Assembly: GCA_036768485.1 (NCBI GenBank)
Contig: JAVLUZ010000340.1
Coordinates: forward strand, 62,001 to 126,000
Length of the DNA: 64,000 bases
From: Mermis nigrescens
Lineage: Eukaryota; Nematoda; Enoplea; Mermithida; Mermithidae
Reading direction: 5' to 3'
Of this stretch, positions 11,013 through 22,827 are shown one piece after another. The position numbers were made by a program, and so were the translations under genes. The notes below the pieces were generated by a model. It searched no databases, was not told where the DNA came from, and worked only from the letters and a program-made list of their open reading frames with translations. Position 1 is the first letter of the stretch; each line of letters opens with the position of its first letter.

Positions 11013-12105
11013 CTAAAGATCGTGGACGGAAATAAAAAATATTGGAATTTATAGTTACATATGTTCAGACATGCGCGCAGAATTCAATCGTCTAGACCGC
11101 CAGAAAGCGAAAAGAAGAAATTTCTGTTGTAAATCGGAGTAAATTCAGATTAAAATCAAAAGTATTCTGCAAGAAATGCTTGAAAATTACCAGGACTGAT
11201 TTGTTTCAATTATTCGACGATGTCAGCTCAGTAGAGCTTTGCGGATGATTCCCAATCCTATATGACCCCTACGAGTATAGTCTGTTTCAAATAACTTCGA
11301 GCATAAATTCTAAGAATTTTCAACGACAGTAAGCCGAGGGTTGCGATTATTATATATTTCAGATCAATGCCATAATTTCTATCTGTCGGCTTATTGTCGG
11401 AGATAGTTTTAAAATTTATGAACGGTGTTATGGGAAACAGACTATAGTCATGGTGCCCTATTAAGCCTGGTAATCCTCACGTTATCTACGCGATTTGGTC
11501 GAGTTGACCTACGTAATACTTTTTAATGACAACGCATTTTAGACATCTTCAACCGAAGAAAGTATTTTCTCCTGTTAATTACCTCAATGATTATACATTA
11601 ACGTTAGAAGAACTTATGGCTTTTGAAAAGTAGGCTATGCTATTAATAAATTCAATTAAAAATCACAACACACAATGCTGGTATTGTCTGATCACTAGGC
11701 GGAGTGAAGTTCGAATATTATGCAGAAAGGATTGATATTAATTTCATGGACAAAGCAGCAAATGTTCTTGAAACGTTGAGCTTCTATGTGCCATGAAAGC
11801 AAGTTTGCTATTTTTTAAATAGATACGCGATCAATTAATAATACAAAATTCTCAACTTTATCTATGGTTACAAGCGATTTCCGTTTCGCTAGGCTATTTA
11901 AACCGCACACAAGTGTCCACAAGAAACTTGCGATAAGCTGGAGAGAAACAAAAAACACATAAATAGTAAATTTTGGAATAATCATCTTCCAGAGGTGACT
12001 AAATTCCGATATTGTCATAAAATTTACTGAATGCTCAAAGAAATTTACTTTTTAAGTTCAAATGAAATGAAATTAAAATTTAATTAAATTAAAATAAAAT
12101 TATAC
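11013..12105. other. FASN intron of 1.1 kb
   Basis: Intron with no recognised gene or repeat partner. Confidence 0.6.
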
Positions 12106-12270
12106 CTTTCTGTTCTATGGCTGCTGCGTGCTTGATTGGATCGATCCTGAGGTACCTCATTCTGACGGGCACTCTGAGTGTGTAATCTTTTTCTTGAATT
12201 AGATATGTTTGTAACAGGCAGTCAATGAAAGTTACATAGTTGTTTGACCATGACAATGTTGCTTCAGTAC
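12106..12270 (-). CDS. FASN: FASN exon: dehydratase catalytic Asp/Gln
   Basis: The split first codon gives Gly, then TEATLSWSNNYVTFIDCLLQ, then LRVPVRMRYLRIDPIKH. FIDCLLQ corresponds to the mammalian F-M-D-T-M-L-Q segment, whose Asp (1033) and Gln (1037) complete the dehydratase active site. Both are kept here. The following P-x-R-x-R-x-L-x-I-DP pattern is also conserved. The acceptor has a run of seven T before AG and the donor is GTATAA. Phase is 1 on both sides. No ORF of useful length with a start codon covers this exon, so it is easy to miss. Confidence 0.92.
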
Positions 12271-13218
12271 CTAAAAAAATGCTAAGCTAATCGCAAAGAT
12301 CACAGAATAATTATCAATAATACTGATTTGGAGTTTTATGTGTGTGTATGGAAAAAAATTTTGAGTGGATAACACAGTGACTTACATATTTTGACTCAAT
12401 GAGTATCTCAAGCTCCTGATTCCGAATTTATGATCAAAATGGCTTAATCTAGCTCCTGAAACTAGGAAACGATGAATTACTATAAAAAATATTAGCGCAC
12501 TTGCGGCTTATGTAATTGCCGTGGAGCAAATTCGTTACGCCACTCTAAACCAACGATTAATGCGCTATCGGCTAGTGTAAACGATTTTACACTGCAGCGT
12601 AAACTGACGAAAACTCGTAAGAAAAACTTTTTACAATATTTCATCCTTTTAAATATTCTCAAATCGCAGCGGATAAATTTTTATTTGAAATTTCAACCTG
12701 TTTGTTAATAATGTTATGGCTGACCTTACTGTAAAATTTGAAGAAAATTCAGGGATATGTTTTGAGGTGCAGGAGCACAAACAAGCCTATCCACAACGTG
12801 AAATTTAGGCTTTTTGTCTTTTTTGCAAATGCACAGGTTGTGTGTTACTTACAACATTTGACCCCTGAGGTTTCTTGAACCTTTGATTCCGAATTTACTA
12901 CATTGTGTTCGACCTAGCGCTATAAAGCACATAGGACACGGGCTAGCAGGAAATTAGGAAGGGTTCTAACAAACACGATTGATCATTGAGAGCGAGCTCG
13001 CAGCAAGCCAAAATATCAAATTATAAATACCGTTTCGTATGGCAACAACCAGTGTGCGAGCGTGCGATCTGATTTAAACCAATCGAAAGCAGCAAACGCG
13101 TGGCTTTTGAAAATGCTGATATAAATTAAAATATTTCTGCTTCTAGCTGCTAATTTTGCATGGAACTTTTTACATTTGTTTACAAAGAGGACAAAATTTT
13201 ATTCGCAGGTTACTGCCA
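12271..13218. other. FASN intron, diverged direct repeat
   Basis: A segment near 12380-12440 and another near 12845-12905 share TTACANNATTTTGAC and TGATTCCGAATTTA words in the same order, so they may be an old duplication. Nothing else was recognised. Confidence 0.4.
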
Positions 13219-13390
13219 CACACATGGGCTTGGGGGGAGGGAGGGGGTTGCGGCGTGTGGGGGTTCGTACCCACTTTGAAGTTGAATACCCCCTCAGATT
13301 ACCGTAGACCCCAGAATTCTATTTTTAGTAACATTTTTGGTATTTTTAACTATCCTGACCCTTCAGGAATTTTCTTGCTGCTAACATATG
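13219..13390. mobile_element. hAT-like MITE family C, fragment
   Basis: The start CACACATGGGC, a G-rich block, the word CCCCAGAATTCT and an end GCTGCTAACATATG match family C at 8847-9114. The interior is shortened. No clear target duplication. Confidence 0.5.
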
Positions 13391-14514
13391 GTCACTGTCC
13401 TCTAATTGTCATACGGGCAGAAAACAGAAAAAAGAAGCACGAAACATTTTATAAGTAAGCAAGATAAAATCAGTCGTTGTAAAGTGATCAAACAAATCTG
13501 CTTAGCTGAAATGTAACATTTTGGTGAACATGATGATTTTCAACTAATTCAATTGTTGATCGAAAGGAAACTTTAGCTTTGATATTTTTACATTGATTGT
13601 AAAGACTGAGAGGTGCCAAGCAATGGATGCTACAGAGTGATTTAAGACAAAGCAGTAAAATTTAAAAGAATAAATAAGAATAATATGATAACATTTTAAG
13701 ACAATGACAAATAAGACATATGAATTTCTAGACAATTTTTCGCATATTGGTCATCAGTTGCAGAAAAAAGAGCCTAGCGAATGGGAGAGCGAAGCACCCT
13801 ATTTGCTAGTATAGTGATTGAATTGCAAAGAAAATTTTCAACATCGTCGCATCATTATCTATCTAGAAAAAGAAACAATTTTGTATTATTCAGTCCCGAT
13901 TTCAACATAAATTTTCACTTGAATTAATATTTGACCGAAAAATATCGTCTTCTTTCCCTAGTCTGCAAATGTGAAGTCCAAAAAATCCGAAACGCACTGC
14001 TTAGGATTAGCCTTGTCTGAAATTCGAGAAAATCTCGTATAAAAGTGTTGAAGGCTGAATTAGTATTCGCGAATTCACTGAAATTTTCAATACAAAATAA
14101 TAAACGCGATCGAAGCTTCGTATGTTGTGTCGTGTTTATAAAAATGCATGGTTATAAATCAAATTTATATCATAATATACGTTGTTCTGCTTATTTTCTT
14201 CAAGTTTGATTAGAAAATAAATCTTTTTTTAAATATCAAGTCACAAGCGCACTTCCAATTTATTTGTTAGACAATAATTAATCCAAAAACTTGTTTTGTA
14301 ACTTTGATCCAATTTTTGCTTTATTGCACATTTAAATATTGCTCTAAAGTGTTTCGAATTCTATCTGAGCCGTATTGGAACTTATAGGCCCAAGCTGCTC
14401 TGCTTTAAAATTGAAGAATTGAAGTTTCATCGGAAAAAGGACAAATTGTTTGGAAATAAAAATTCACTGTGTTATTTGAATACGTTAAAATGTTTAGAAA
14501 TCGCAAATATGTAC
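13391..14514. other. FASN intron, no recognised feature
   Basis: AT-rich intron sequence without a recognised repeat partner. Confidence 0.5.
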
Positions 14515-14781
14515 CTGTATTCTTTGCTTCGTCAATGCACCTAAAAGCAGGTCCATATTCATAGCCCCTTAACTGAAATTCTTTGTATATGTCGGCATTT
14601 GTCAGTCTAATGCCATCGTCCATGGGCTCTTCGGGGTATTTATGAATATTTTCATAAACGAAAGGCATTACTTCGTCTTCATCATCACTATTCAGGCGGA
14701 TGTATCCCGAGCAATTGATAGCGTCATTGTTCCATATTTCAAAATATCCATCCGTGGGCGTTATGCAAACGTCAAATTTCA
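14515..14781 (-). CDS. FASN: FASN exon: dehydratase, GYEYGPAF segment
   Basis: Starts in phase 1: the split codon becomes V, giving VKFDVCITPTDGYFEIWNND. It continues with INCSGYIRL, an acidic loop rich in D and E, then IRLTNADIYKEFQLRGYEYG followed by PAFRCIDEA. The LRGYxYGPxF motif is a hallmark of the second hot-dog half of animal FAS dehydratase. The acceptor is AAAATAG and the donor is G/GTACAT, leaving phase 1. The preceding intron is 10.2 kb and holds the 18-25 kb transposon clusters. The segment between the catalytic His exon and this one is about two residues shorter than in mammals, which is ordinary variation. Confidence 0.93.
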
Positions 14782-14863
14782 CTATTTTAAAAATTGAAAT
14801 ATGACTTACAATTCGAACCTTGTTCTTACTATTCATTAACTGACTAGCAACAACAGGTTTATC

Positions 14864-15134
14864 CATACGTGGGCAGCAAGAAAATTCTGGGGGAAGTGCA
14901 AGATTTTTCAAAGGGTCAAAAAATTGCCTTGAAAATGGTGGTATGGCGAAAAAACACCATTTTTCGACGTTTCTCATCGAGCACTATCCATTGGCATCAA
15001 AAATTGCGAAAAAAACGAAGAAAATTTCAAGAATTGAATTCTTGGGGGGGGGGGGTATTTTGACTTCTGTAGGAGGGAGTATTTTGGTTTCTCAGAGGAG
15101 GTGCATACCCCCAAACCATCTACGCTCAGGTGTG
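14864..15134. mobile_element. hAT-like MITE family C, inverted copy
   Basis: Ends are CATACGTGGGCAGC and CTACGCTCAGGTGTG, the reverse arrangement of the copy at 8847. A perfect 8-bp duplication, GGTTTATC, lies at 14856-14863 and 15135-15142. Length is 271 bp. The perfect duplication fixes the boundaries of this family. Confidence 0.82.
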
Positions 15135-15478
15135 GGTTTATCCGATTCACGGTATCATTAGTTCACTGTATATGAGCTCAATGAAATTTCGAGTTGCAGC
15201 AATTATACACTTCTTTTAAATTTTAAAACTTTGGCAACAAACCCCTCTTTTGATGCACACTTCATCAATTATTAATGATAAGGAATGATGCGTCTGGTCA
15301 AGATTGCCTAAGATGACCGGTCTAGTTTTGAGCGAAGGGTAAAACAATTTAAATTTTTAAGCTTTATCGAGCTTAAAAGTTCAATTTCTGTCCGCTTCTA
15401 GGTTTAACTTTTGCCAACGCTTTCCTGAAAAATCTTCTCTGCCTTCCTTGTCGTGCATGCTTGAACTTTGTGTGTTAA
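15135..15478. other. FASN intron, no recognised feature
   Basis: Short intron stretch between two repeats; nothing was recognised. Confidence 0.5.
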
Positions 15479-18274
15479 TCATAGGTAGCGCGATAGCGCT
15501 ACCTATAATATACTTGGCCATCCTTTTTTCTTATATGTTTTTCACTGCGAGTGCGAAATTTGTGTCCCCCTCACAGCTATAACGGCACACATCTGGGAGG
15601 TGCGGTTTTTTTAAGCGATAGATAATTAAAAAATTTGGTGCCCGTCTCTTTTTGTTTACACTCAATACCGACTTAGCAATGAGTGTGTAAAGTGTAAACC
15701 GAAAAATTAAATAATTTGCGGAGGGCCAATTTTTCTTTAAATGTTGACCCCGAGCTGTAGATTACGAATCTGACCTTAAAGTTTCTTTACACTCAATGGT
15801 TGTTGCATTTAAATGCAAAGTGTACGGGTTTTTTACTCTTTGCTTGTCTTCAGCTTATCTAACTCAATTTTGGTTTTTGTGCAGTCCAATCGGTTTTATA
15901 ATGTAGAGGGTCACAAAATCTCGAATAGCAATTTTTTCTTTTAACGCAATATTGTGTAAGTAGACGGTTTTTTACTGTTTTCATGTGCAGAAGCATATCT
16001 AACTCATTTTTACATTCTATGCAGTCTGATTGGTTTTAAAAGGTAGACAGTTATAAAATCTCGGTAAGCATTTTTTATTTGTTTCGAAAAAAGTAATATT
16101 TTCGAATTTAGAGGCGGTTTATTGTGAAGAGTCTGGGACAAAGAAATGTTTTTTTCCTGCCATATTCTCCACTTAGTAGACAGAACGTGGTAATTATCTT
16201 TAAAATGTGCCTCGTCCTCAGCGCTACACGGCAAAATTTATTTTGTTTCTTTACAATCAATATTGCGTTATTAGTGCAGGTGTAAACTTTACACTGAAAA
16301 AATTTTTTCGTCCGGAGCATCGTGTATGATGAATTTTTTTAAAAATGTCCTCTGTAAGGTCAGAATAACGAATCTGACCCTTAAACTTTTCTACAACCAG
16401 GTGTTTGTTGAGATATGAAGAGGTTGAACTTTGAATTATACATCTATTTTCTAATGCCGATAGATAACTTCGTATTGCTTATCGTTTGATCAGATTTTTC
16501 TTATTTCAGAGGTTTTTGACTCGTCTTTAATAAAATATTATTTTCATTATCATAAATGCAATATTCTTAAACTTTAGTAGAATGATGAATATTTTTCAAT
16601 TATTGAATAAGTATTAAAATCCGCCGATATGTCGAGTTGCGCAGTGGCTTACGCATCCGTTCTCGCATGCAGATTCAGGAAAAGACTAATAGGTTTGAAT
16701 CTTCTGAATGCAGACTTTTCATTTTTTTGACTCTTTTGGCAAAACCATACACTTCATTTGACTTATTCATATATTTATGTTCTGCAGCTGACACTTTTTG
16801 TTTTTTGAATTTTGCCTTAGTTCTCGAATGGGAGTGTAAAGAGTGCGAAAAATCTGGGGGTAAAAAGACACATTCTAGTCAAGTTTTCGACTTGTTTATG
16901 CCTACCAACAACTCCGGTTATGAGATTTAGGAAATTTTTCTTGGCAGAAATGTACTACGGATCAAGGGCTATCCTGTGCTTGCCAGCAAACTTTTCTACA
17001 ATCAGTACGCAATTAGTACCAGGGATTCAAACGTTACACTCTAGTGGATGAGTCAAAATACAGATTTTGTCCGAGATTTCTCTGCCAACATTTTCGGTTA
17101 TGAGTTTGGATGAATTGAATAAAATAGAAATAAGGTAACTCCTATGGGCTACACATCGAAGCAAGCCGCGTTCAAAAAAACGTAATATTGTGTCATTTAT
17201 AGGGGGTGTAAAGTTCGAAATCTGAGGTGTAAAATGGGCGAAAAAACAGTTTTTTTCGTATTTTGATTGGTAAATCATATGAAATATTCTGCGGAACATA
17301 ACTTTGGCACATACAAACATACTACAATCGAAGGGCTACAACTGGCCCGAACCGAATTTATTTACACTCAATGGGGCGTTAGGTTCAGATTTTTAAATTT
17401 TACAATGTGGTGGACAATTGAAAATACGGGTTTGTCCATTTCTTTGTTTGCCACTTTCTCTGTTGAGAAGTTGGGCGAGGTCGGATAGGATAAAAATGAA
17501 GTACTTTCTAAGGGGTACGCGTCACATCGAAATGCGTTTGTTTACATCAATATTTAGCTTTTTCGGTAAATGTAAAGTCAAAAAATGGGGGAGCTTAACG
17601 TGTTTCTGCCTTGTTTTTTCTGCCAAGTTCTGGGTTATGAATCTGGACATAATCTCAAGTCTAAAAATTACCCAGAAACCAAATGTGATACGCCAGTTTG
17701 TTTACACTCAACAGTGGTGTAAAGTGATTTACATCTGATATTTATTTGTCCTCGGTCCATTTTGTTGACTTAATTTTTTCATAAATGTTGATCGTAATTT
17801 CACAGTAATATCAGAATTACGAATCCGACTGAAATTTTCTTTACACTCTGTGGTTGCGTAAAGTTTACACTGCATATTAACTTTAGTTCTAGAGCCTTGC
17901 GGAAGTTTAATTTTTTAAAAAGTTCTACGTAGAATCAGCTTTGGGAATCTGACTATTAGTTTTCTCTACACCTAGTAGTTATGTAAAGTTTGCACTATTC
18001 CATTTGTTGTTAATATGTAGTTTATACTACAAATTTATTTTACTTCCAAATCTGAGCTATAGCCTTCCTTACACTTGATATTTGCGTAAAGTTTATGCTG
18101 AAAAACTTTGATCTGTTCAAATAATGTAAGGTTGTCTTGTTTAAAAAGGATAATGCTGATGTTAAAAACAATATTGTTTTCCGCGTTTTTCGGACTGCTG
18201 TCATTATTGTGGTATGCTTCTGTATGTGTTTACTGACTGATGTACTCAAATCATGCTAATTAAAATCAGGGTAC
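15479..18274. repeat. GTGTAAA-rich repeat family B, 2.8 kb block
   Basis: The block begins with a hairpin, TAGGTAGCGCGATAGCGCTA, that also caps other copies (52533, 55160 and 62605). It is built of modules with ACTCAATGGTTG, GTGTAAAGTTTACAC-type and CATATCTAACTC words. Segment 15500-16440 is an inverted partner of 63240-64000. Segment 16440-16720 is an inverted partner of 62790-63220. Segment 16801-18270 is an inverted partner of 60570-62300. Frames inside are short and unlike known proteins. It ends exactly where MITE copy 2 starts. Confidence 0.75.
16631..16705 (+). repeat. tRNA-like / SINE-head segment, copy 1
   Basis: The sequence GCGCAGTGGCTTACGCATCC resembles a pol III A box within a tRNA-like D arm. 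AGGTTTGAATCTTC 45 bp later resembles a B box. Stem pairing is poor, so this is a decayed tRNA-derived segment and not a working tRNA gene. Confidence 0.35.
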
Positions 18275-20334
18275 TAGCAAAGAAAAATGCTCCGATGGAA
18301 CAAAAAAGATGAATTAAGGATGTAAAGGAGGGGACTAGGAAAAATCTACCTAAAGTCGCAAATTTGCTAAAAATCATACTTTCTCTAAGCAACGGAAAAA
18401 ATTGAAGTATATTCTGCGGCCTCTAAAAAAGTGTCTTTTTAAAATAATGTTTAAAGTTCCAGATAAGAGTGTATAAACGAAATCTGTAATGTTTATTTTT
18501 TAAATTGCTGGCAAGTAGCAACGCTGACTAGCTTCGTATCCTGATCGATAGAAAACTAAGTGGTATTGTATTTAAAGTTGTTTTATTTTGTTTTGAGCAA
18601 TAAAGCAAGCAAAGCAGGGCTGATTGACTAGTGCACACAATCCTTAAGGGCATGCTAGTGTACCTACATTTAGTCGGCTTCAAGTCAACTTTAGTGTTTC
18701 CTACTGTTTTAAACCATTTATTCAATTGGCTTAGAAAGACTGTTAGTTTACTCAACATCATTTCCCATAGCTACTGCGTAGCTGATTGTGTCCCGGGTGA
18801 CCGACAGCCCCGAGTGACCGACAGTCCCGGGTGACCGACAGTCCCGGGTGACCGACAGTCCGGGTGACCGACAGTCCCGGGTGACCGACAAATGGTTTTA
18901 AGAATAGATCTGTCAATCAAAAAATTCCCGTCTGGCCGACAGTCCCGGGTGGCCGGCTATACCGGGTGACCGACAGTCCCGGGTGGCCTACTGTACCGGG
19001 TGGCCGACAGTCCCGGGTGACCGACAAGTGGTATAATAATAAAATTGTCATGAAAATTTCTAACTGACTAATGATTTCGGAAAATTAATGCCTTTTCAAG
19101 TAGGTACCTATTTATGCACATAAATAGTTTTACCAATGCAATAACATTGCTCAAATGAATTCATAGCAAATTTAAAACATGCAGGATTTGGTAAAAAAAG
19201 GCCTATTATTTAGATTTCGTAATATTTTAGTGCTATCCTACTTAAACTTATTGTGGCTGCAAAATTACAGCTACATATTTGTGTAACTTCAGTGCTGCGA
19301 AAGTGCCATCAAATGATTTACTCGCCATTTTACCAAAAACAGAGGCGTAGCCAAGACTTTTGTGCAGCCAGTGTCTCAGTTTTCGAAAATATTGTGCAGC
19401 GCTCCACTTAAAAATGTTTATTTTGACGAAAAAGGATTAAGTATCCGCCCGATTCAAAATGCAAATGAGGTTTTATTTTTAGAATTTTTCGATTCTGAAG
19501 GTGCCTAAACGCGATTTATTGCTTATGCATTCCATAGCGCATGTGAAATTACGCTGTAGGCCGAATTTAACGCGTACAAAAATATAAGTAATTCAAGATC
19601 TTTAAGACGACTGGACAAAAATGAATATTTGATATTTGATACCAAATTGTTAGTAAATATGCACATTTATTAAGTTTATATACAATGCAATATGTACATG
19701 CAATAAGTTTATATTCACATTTATGCCAGTGCAAACTTTATTGCTATTCTAAGAGAATGAAAACATTACGTATTTCGATTTTGAAAAAATATTTATTCAT
19801 AGTGATAGTACAAGCGGGTCATTTGGGAATTTTCATGCCATCTATCGATCACCCGGTACAGTGTCGGCCACTCGGGACTGTCGGCCACCCGGTACAGTCG
19901 GCAACCCGGGACTGTCGGCCACTCGGTACAGTCGGCCACCCGGGACTGTCGGCCACTCGGAACAGTCGGCCAGTAGGTACTGTCGGTCACTCGGGAATTT
20001 TTTGATTGACAGATCTATTTTTATACTATTTGTCGGTCACGCGGGACTGTCGATCACCCGGGACTGTCGGTGACCCGGGACTGTCGGTCACCCGGGACGT
20101 TACCGCGTAGCTAATGTGCTGTTTTTTCAATCATTTTATGGTTAAATATTTATTTTAATCTGTTGGCCGCAGAATATACTTCGATTTTTTTCTGTTGCTT
20201 AGAAAAAGTATGATTTTTAGCAGATTTTGCGACTTTAGGTAGATTTTTCCTTGTCCTCTCCTTTTACATCCTTAATAATCCACATTCCAAGTATATTCAT
20301 CTTTTTTGTTCCATCGGAGCATTTTTCTTTGCTA
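18275..20334. mobile_element. MITE family A, copy 2 (carries a nested insertion)
   Basis: The same terminal repeats as copy 1 lie at 18276-18425 and 20165-20333, with TA at both ends. The interior runs in the direction opposite to copy 1. It is split by the foreign 1,321 bp element at 18784-20104. Without that insertion it would be about 730 bp, the usual size. The left flank is family B. Confidence 0.85.
18784..20104. mobile_element. Foldback element with 17-bp GACCGACAGTCCCGGGT repeats
   Basis: The element lies inside MITE copy 2 and is flanked by an exact 8-bp duplication, GCGTAGCT, at 18776-18783 and 20105-20112. MITE copy 5 has the uninterrupted site at 48439-48446. Each end is an array of imperfect 17-bp units (GTGACCGACAGTCCCGG and variants with GGCC or TACCGGG). 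These are arranged forward at 18790-18892 and 18932-19027, and inverted at 19849-20098. A short block with AGATCTGTCAATCAAAAAAT is also inverted between the arms. The middle 750 bp is AT-rich and encodes nothing recognised. Superfamily unknown; 8-bp duplications occur in hAT, P and Mutator groups. Confidence 0.85.
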
Positions 20335-20864
20335 GTTATTACAAATATTTAATGAAGAATGTCTTCCTCTGCTTCCAAACACAACAGGGCCCGGTTTCCG
20401 AATGAAGGGGTTAACTAACCCCAGGGTTAAATTAATACCAGGGTTTAATTAACTTCAGAGTTAGTTGACCCGGGGTTAAGTTAACCCCAGGACCCCGGGG
20501 TTAAGTTAAATCCGGGGATAACTTTATCCCGGTTCCCAAATGTAATTAACCCCAGGGTTAACTAACCCTTAAGGGTTAAATTAACCCTCAGGGGTTAAAT
20601 ACTGCATACATTCATTGTGCACACATTCGTGTAGCTATGCATTGCATTTGTAGTTAGTGCATAGCCGGTTGATAGTTTGCCTTGTACACAACTAATCGAT
20701 ATTTTAAAAAAATCTGAATAAATCTGAGAATGAGCAAGCACACTTCGCATCTTTCACTATTGGAATGTACTAGTACTTGCGATCGACAACACCGGTTGTC
20801 AAATGTGACGGATATAAGGAGTTTGACATACTTATGTACTACATAATATTTGGTCAGCCGCGAT

Positions 20865-21405
20865 TCTAAGATTTTTGTAAGGAGGGGAGCGGTCGGTACC
20901 CAAAGTTTTTTCAAAAACAGCCAAAAATAAGTTTACAACTAGCTACTCACGTGCAGAATAACGTTTTTTGCCATTTTAGATTGCCTATTTTTTGGTCTAA
21001 ATGATTTCTGGTGTAGAACTTTGGTTAAAAATTTCACAATTCTCAACAAGTTTGTGGAAAAGAGTGCTTAAATTTCTTTAACTTTAGCTAAAACTCGATG
21101 CAAAGCCCCGGAAAATTTGCGGAATCGACATAAAGACGTTTAAAGACTTGAATAATTCGTTATTTCCTGTTCTTGTGCATTAAGCATTTAGAGCGGAGCG
21201 CAAAATTTTTCAAGAATTTATCCTAAAAAATGTAAGAAAATTACAAAAATATGGCTTTCAGACCAAGAAAGTGGATGAATGTCATATATAGGTGTAAAGT
21301 TCGAGAAATTACAATGGTCGATGGCTAAAAAATGTTGTGAAGTGCATATCCATTCTTTATCTCACCAACCATTATAACCGATAGGAGGAGAGCGGTCTCC
21401 CTTGC
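20865..21405. repeat. Repeat family D fragment, second copy
   Basis: This region aligns to 4060-4500, sharing TCTAAGATTTTTGTAAGGNG and the AAAACAGCCAAAAATA block. It holds a GATGCAAAGCCCCGGAAAATTT word related to the hairpin motif in the element at 25414. Non-coding. Confidence 0.5.
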
Positions 21406-21414
21406 TTCCCCTTA

Positions 21415-22259
21415 GGCCCAAATGATAGAACGTGGGATAAACGTACCCTGGATTAAACTTGAGCAAAATCCAGCCAAATCTCGGGTTAAACTCCTTTTGG
21501 CATGACAGAGAGCGGTTTAACTTTAAGCCAAGGTTAAAGTCGGGTAATATCTCGGGTTGAATGTCGGTATGATAGAAAGCGGTTTAAACCAACGGTGGGT
21601 TAAAAATGGTCGATTTAACCCGAGATTTTTAACCCTGCTCCTTAGGGTTAAATCTCGGGTTGTCTATCTTATTGCATTACTGGCCATAGATGTTCTGATT
21701 CTGCTGGGCTCAAATATCAATCAGTGTTGTTTCAAGTGCCTACACTATTGGTCAAAACAATTTTAAAAGCTCGAATTGTTGCGAACATCGGTCACATCGA
21801 TTAAATGCTGATTCAGATTGAGGGACTTCTTTATTTTATTTTTAATCATTTTTTTCATTTCATGCCTTTACTAATTATGTTTATTACTTTGAACGATTTT
21901 TATTTTCTTATTTTCATCGCATACGCAATGGTTTACAAACTCAGTCACAGCATTGCTGCATATTACATAATATGGCCATTGAACGCTTCGCTTAGCAGTA
22001 CCTGTATCATTTCAGCAGTTCAAATGAACATTTCTATCTTTGATACATGTTCGGCATTGCTAAATACGCGTCAATCTCGGTTTAAAGTAATAAAAAATCG
22101 GGTCACCTTGCTTCAACCGTGGGTAAGCTTACCCGAGTTTAACCCACCTTCTGTCAAACGGGTTAAATTTAACCTGAGGTTAAATTTGATCGTGGTTTAG
22201 CTAACCCGAGAATTCCATTTAACTTTAGGTTAAACTAACCCACGTTCTGTCATTCGGGC
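21415..22259. mobile_element. Harbinger-like hairpin MITE, copy A
   Basis: Ends are inverted copies of GGCCCGAATGACAGAACGTG (left copy slightly changed) and are flanked by TTA on both sides (21412-21414 and 22260-22262). The 3-bp TTA duplication and G-rich ends fit PIF/Harbinger elements. Both arms are full of CTCGGGTTAA/TTAACCCGAG words. Length is 845 bp; no protein. Confidence 0.7.
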
Positions 22260-22827
22260 TTAAATACACCCTCTGCATTTATTTGAATGGAATCATCAAA
22301 ACTCAGAATAGAACATGTATGATATACCGCTATATAGTCAGACTCAGAATTCCGATAATAAAAAAATTTGAAACTGGGCAATCGAAGATTTCATGATATT
22401 GGCAGAGTGTTTTTAGAAACTTCAAAAATGCTGGAATATGCATTTCATTGTATATCGAATATATAACTTGCATACTATAGCCCCTTTCATTTAATTTTCA
22501 GGTTTAAAAAAATTAAAATGAGTAAAAGTGTTACAAACTAACACCATAGTTTCGATGTTCTACAGTATACCGAGTTATGAGGAGATATTTGCCATTTTTA
22601 AAGCACATTGCTGCATCAAAATTTTAATCAACTTTTGTAGCCTGATTCATACTGATTAAATTCAAATGAAAACTGCAAAGTTAAATGAAACACACTATAA
22701 TTCAGCTCACTTTTTCTCACAATAGCACAAGATCTAAAGTTATTCATAATTCTTAAACACACCAAACCGTGAGCGAGTAATACAGTTTGCAGAAATAAAT
22801 CCTGATCGGCACCAGGGTTAACTTTTA

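Noticed and set aside
18790..20098. CRISPR-like array
   Set aside because: Units of about 17 bp stand directly next to each other without unique spacers, occur in both directions, and lie in a eukaryotic transposon.
20389..20610. Telomere-like GGGTTAA repeats
   Set aside because: The words are irregularly spaced and alternate in direction as part of transposon arms, unlike a telomeric array.
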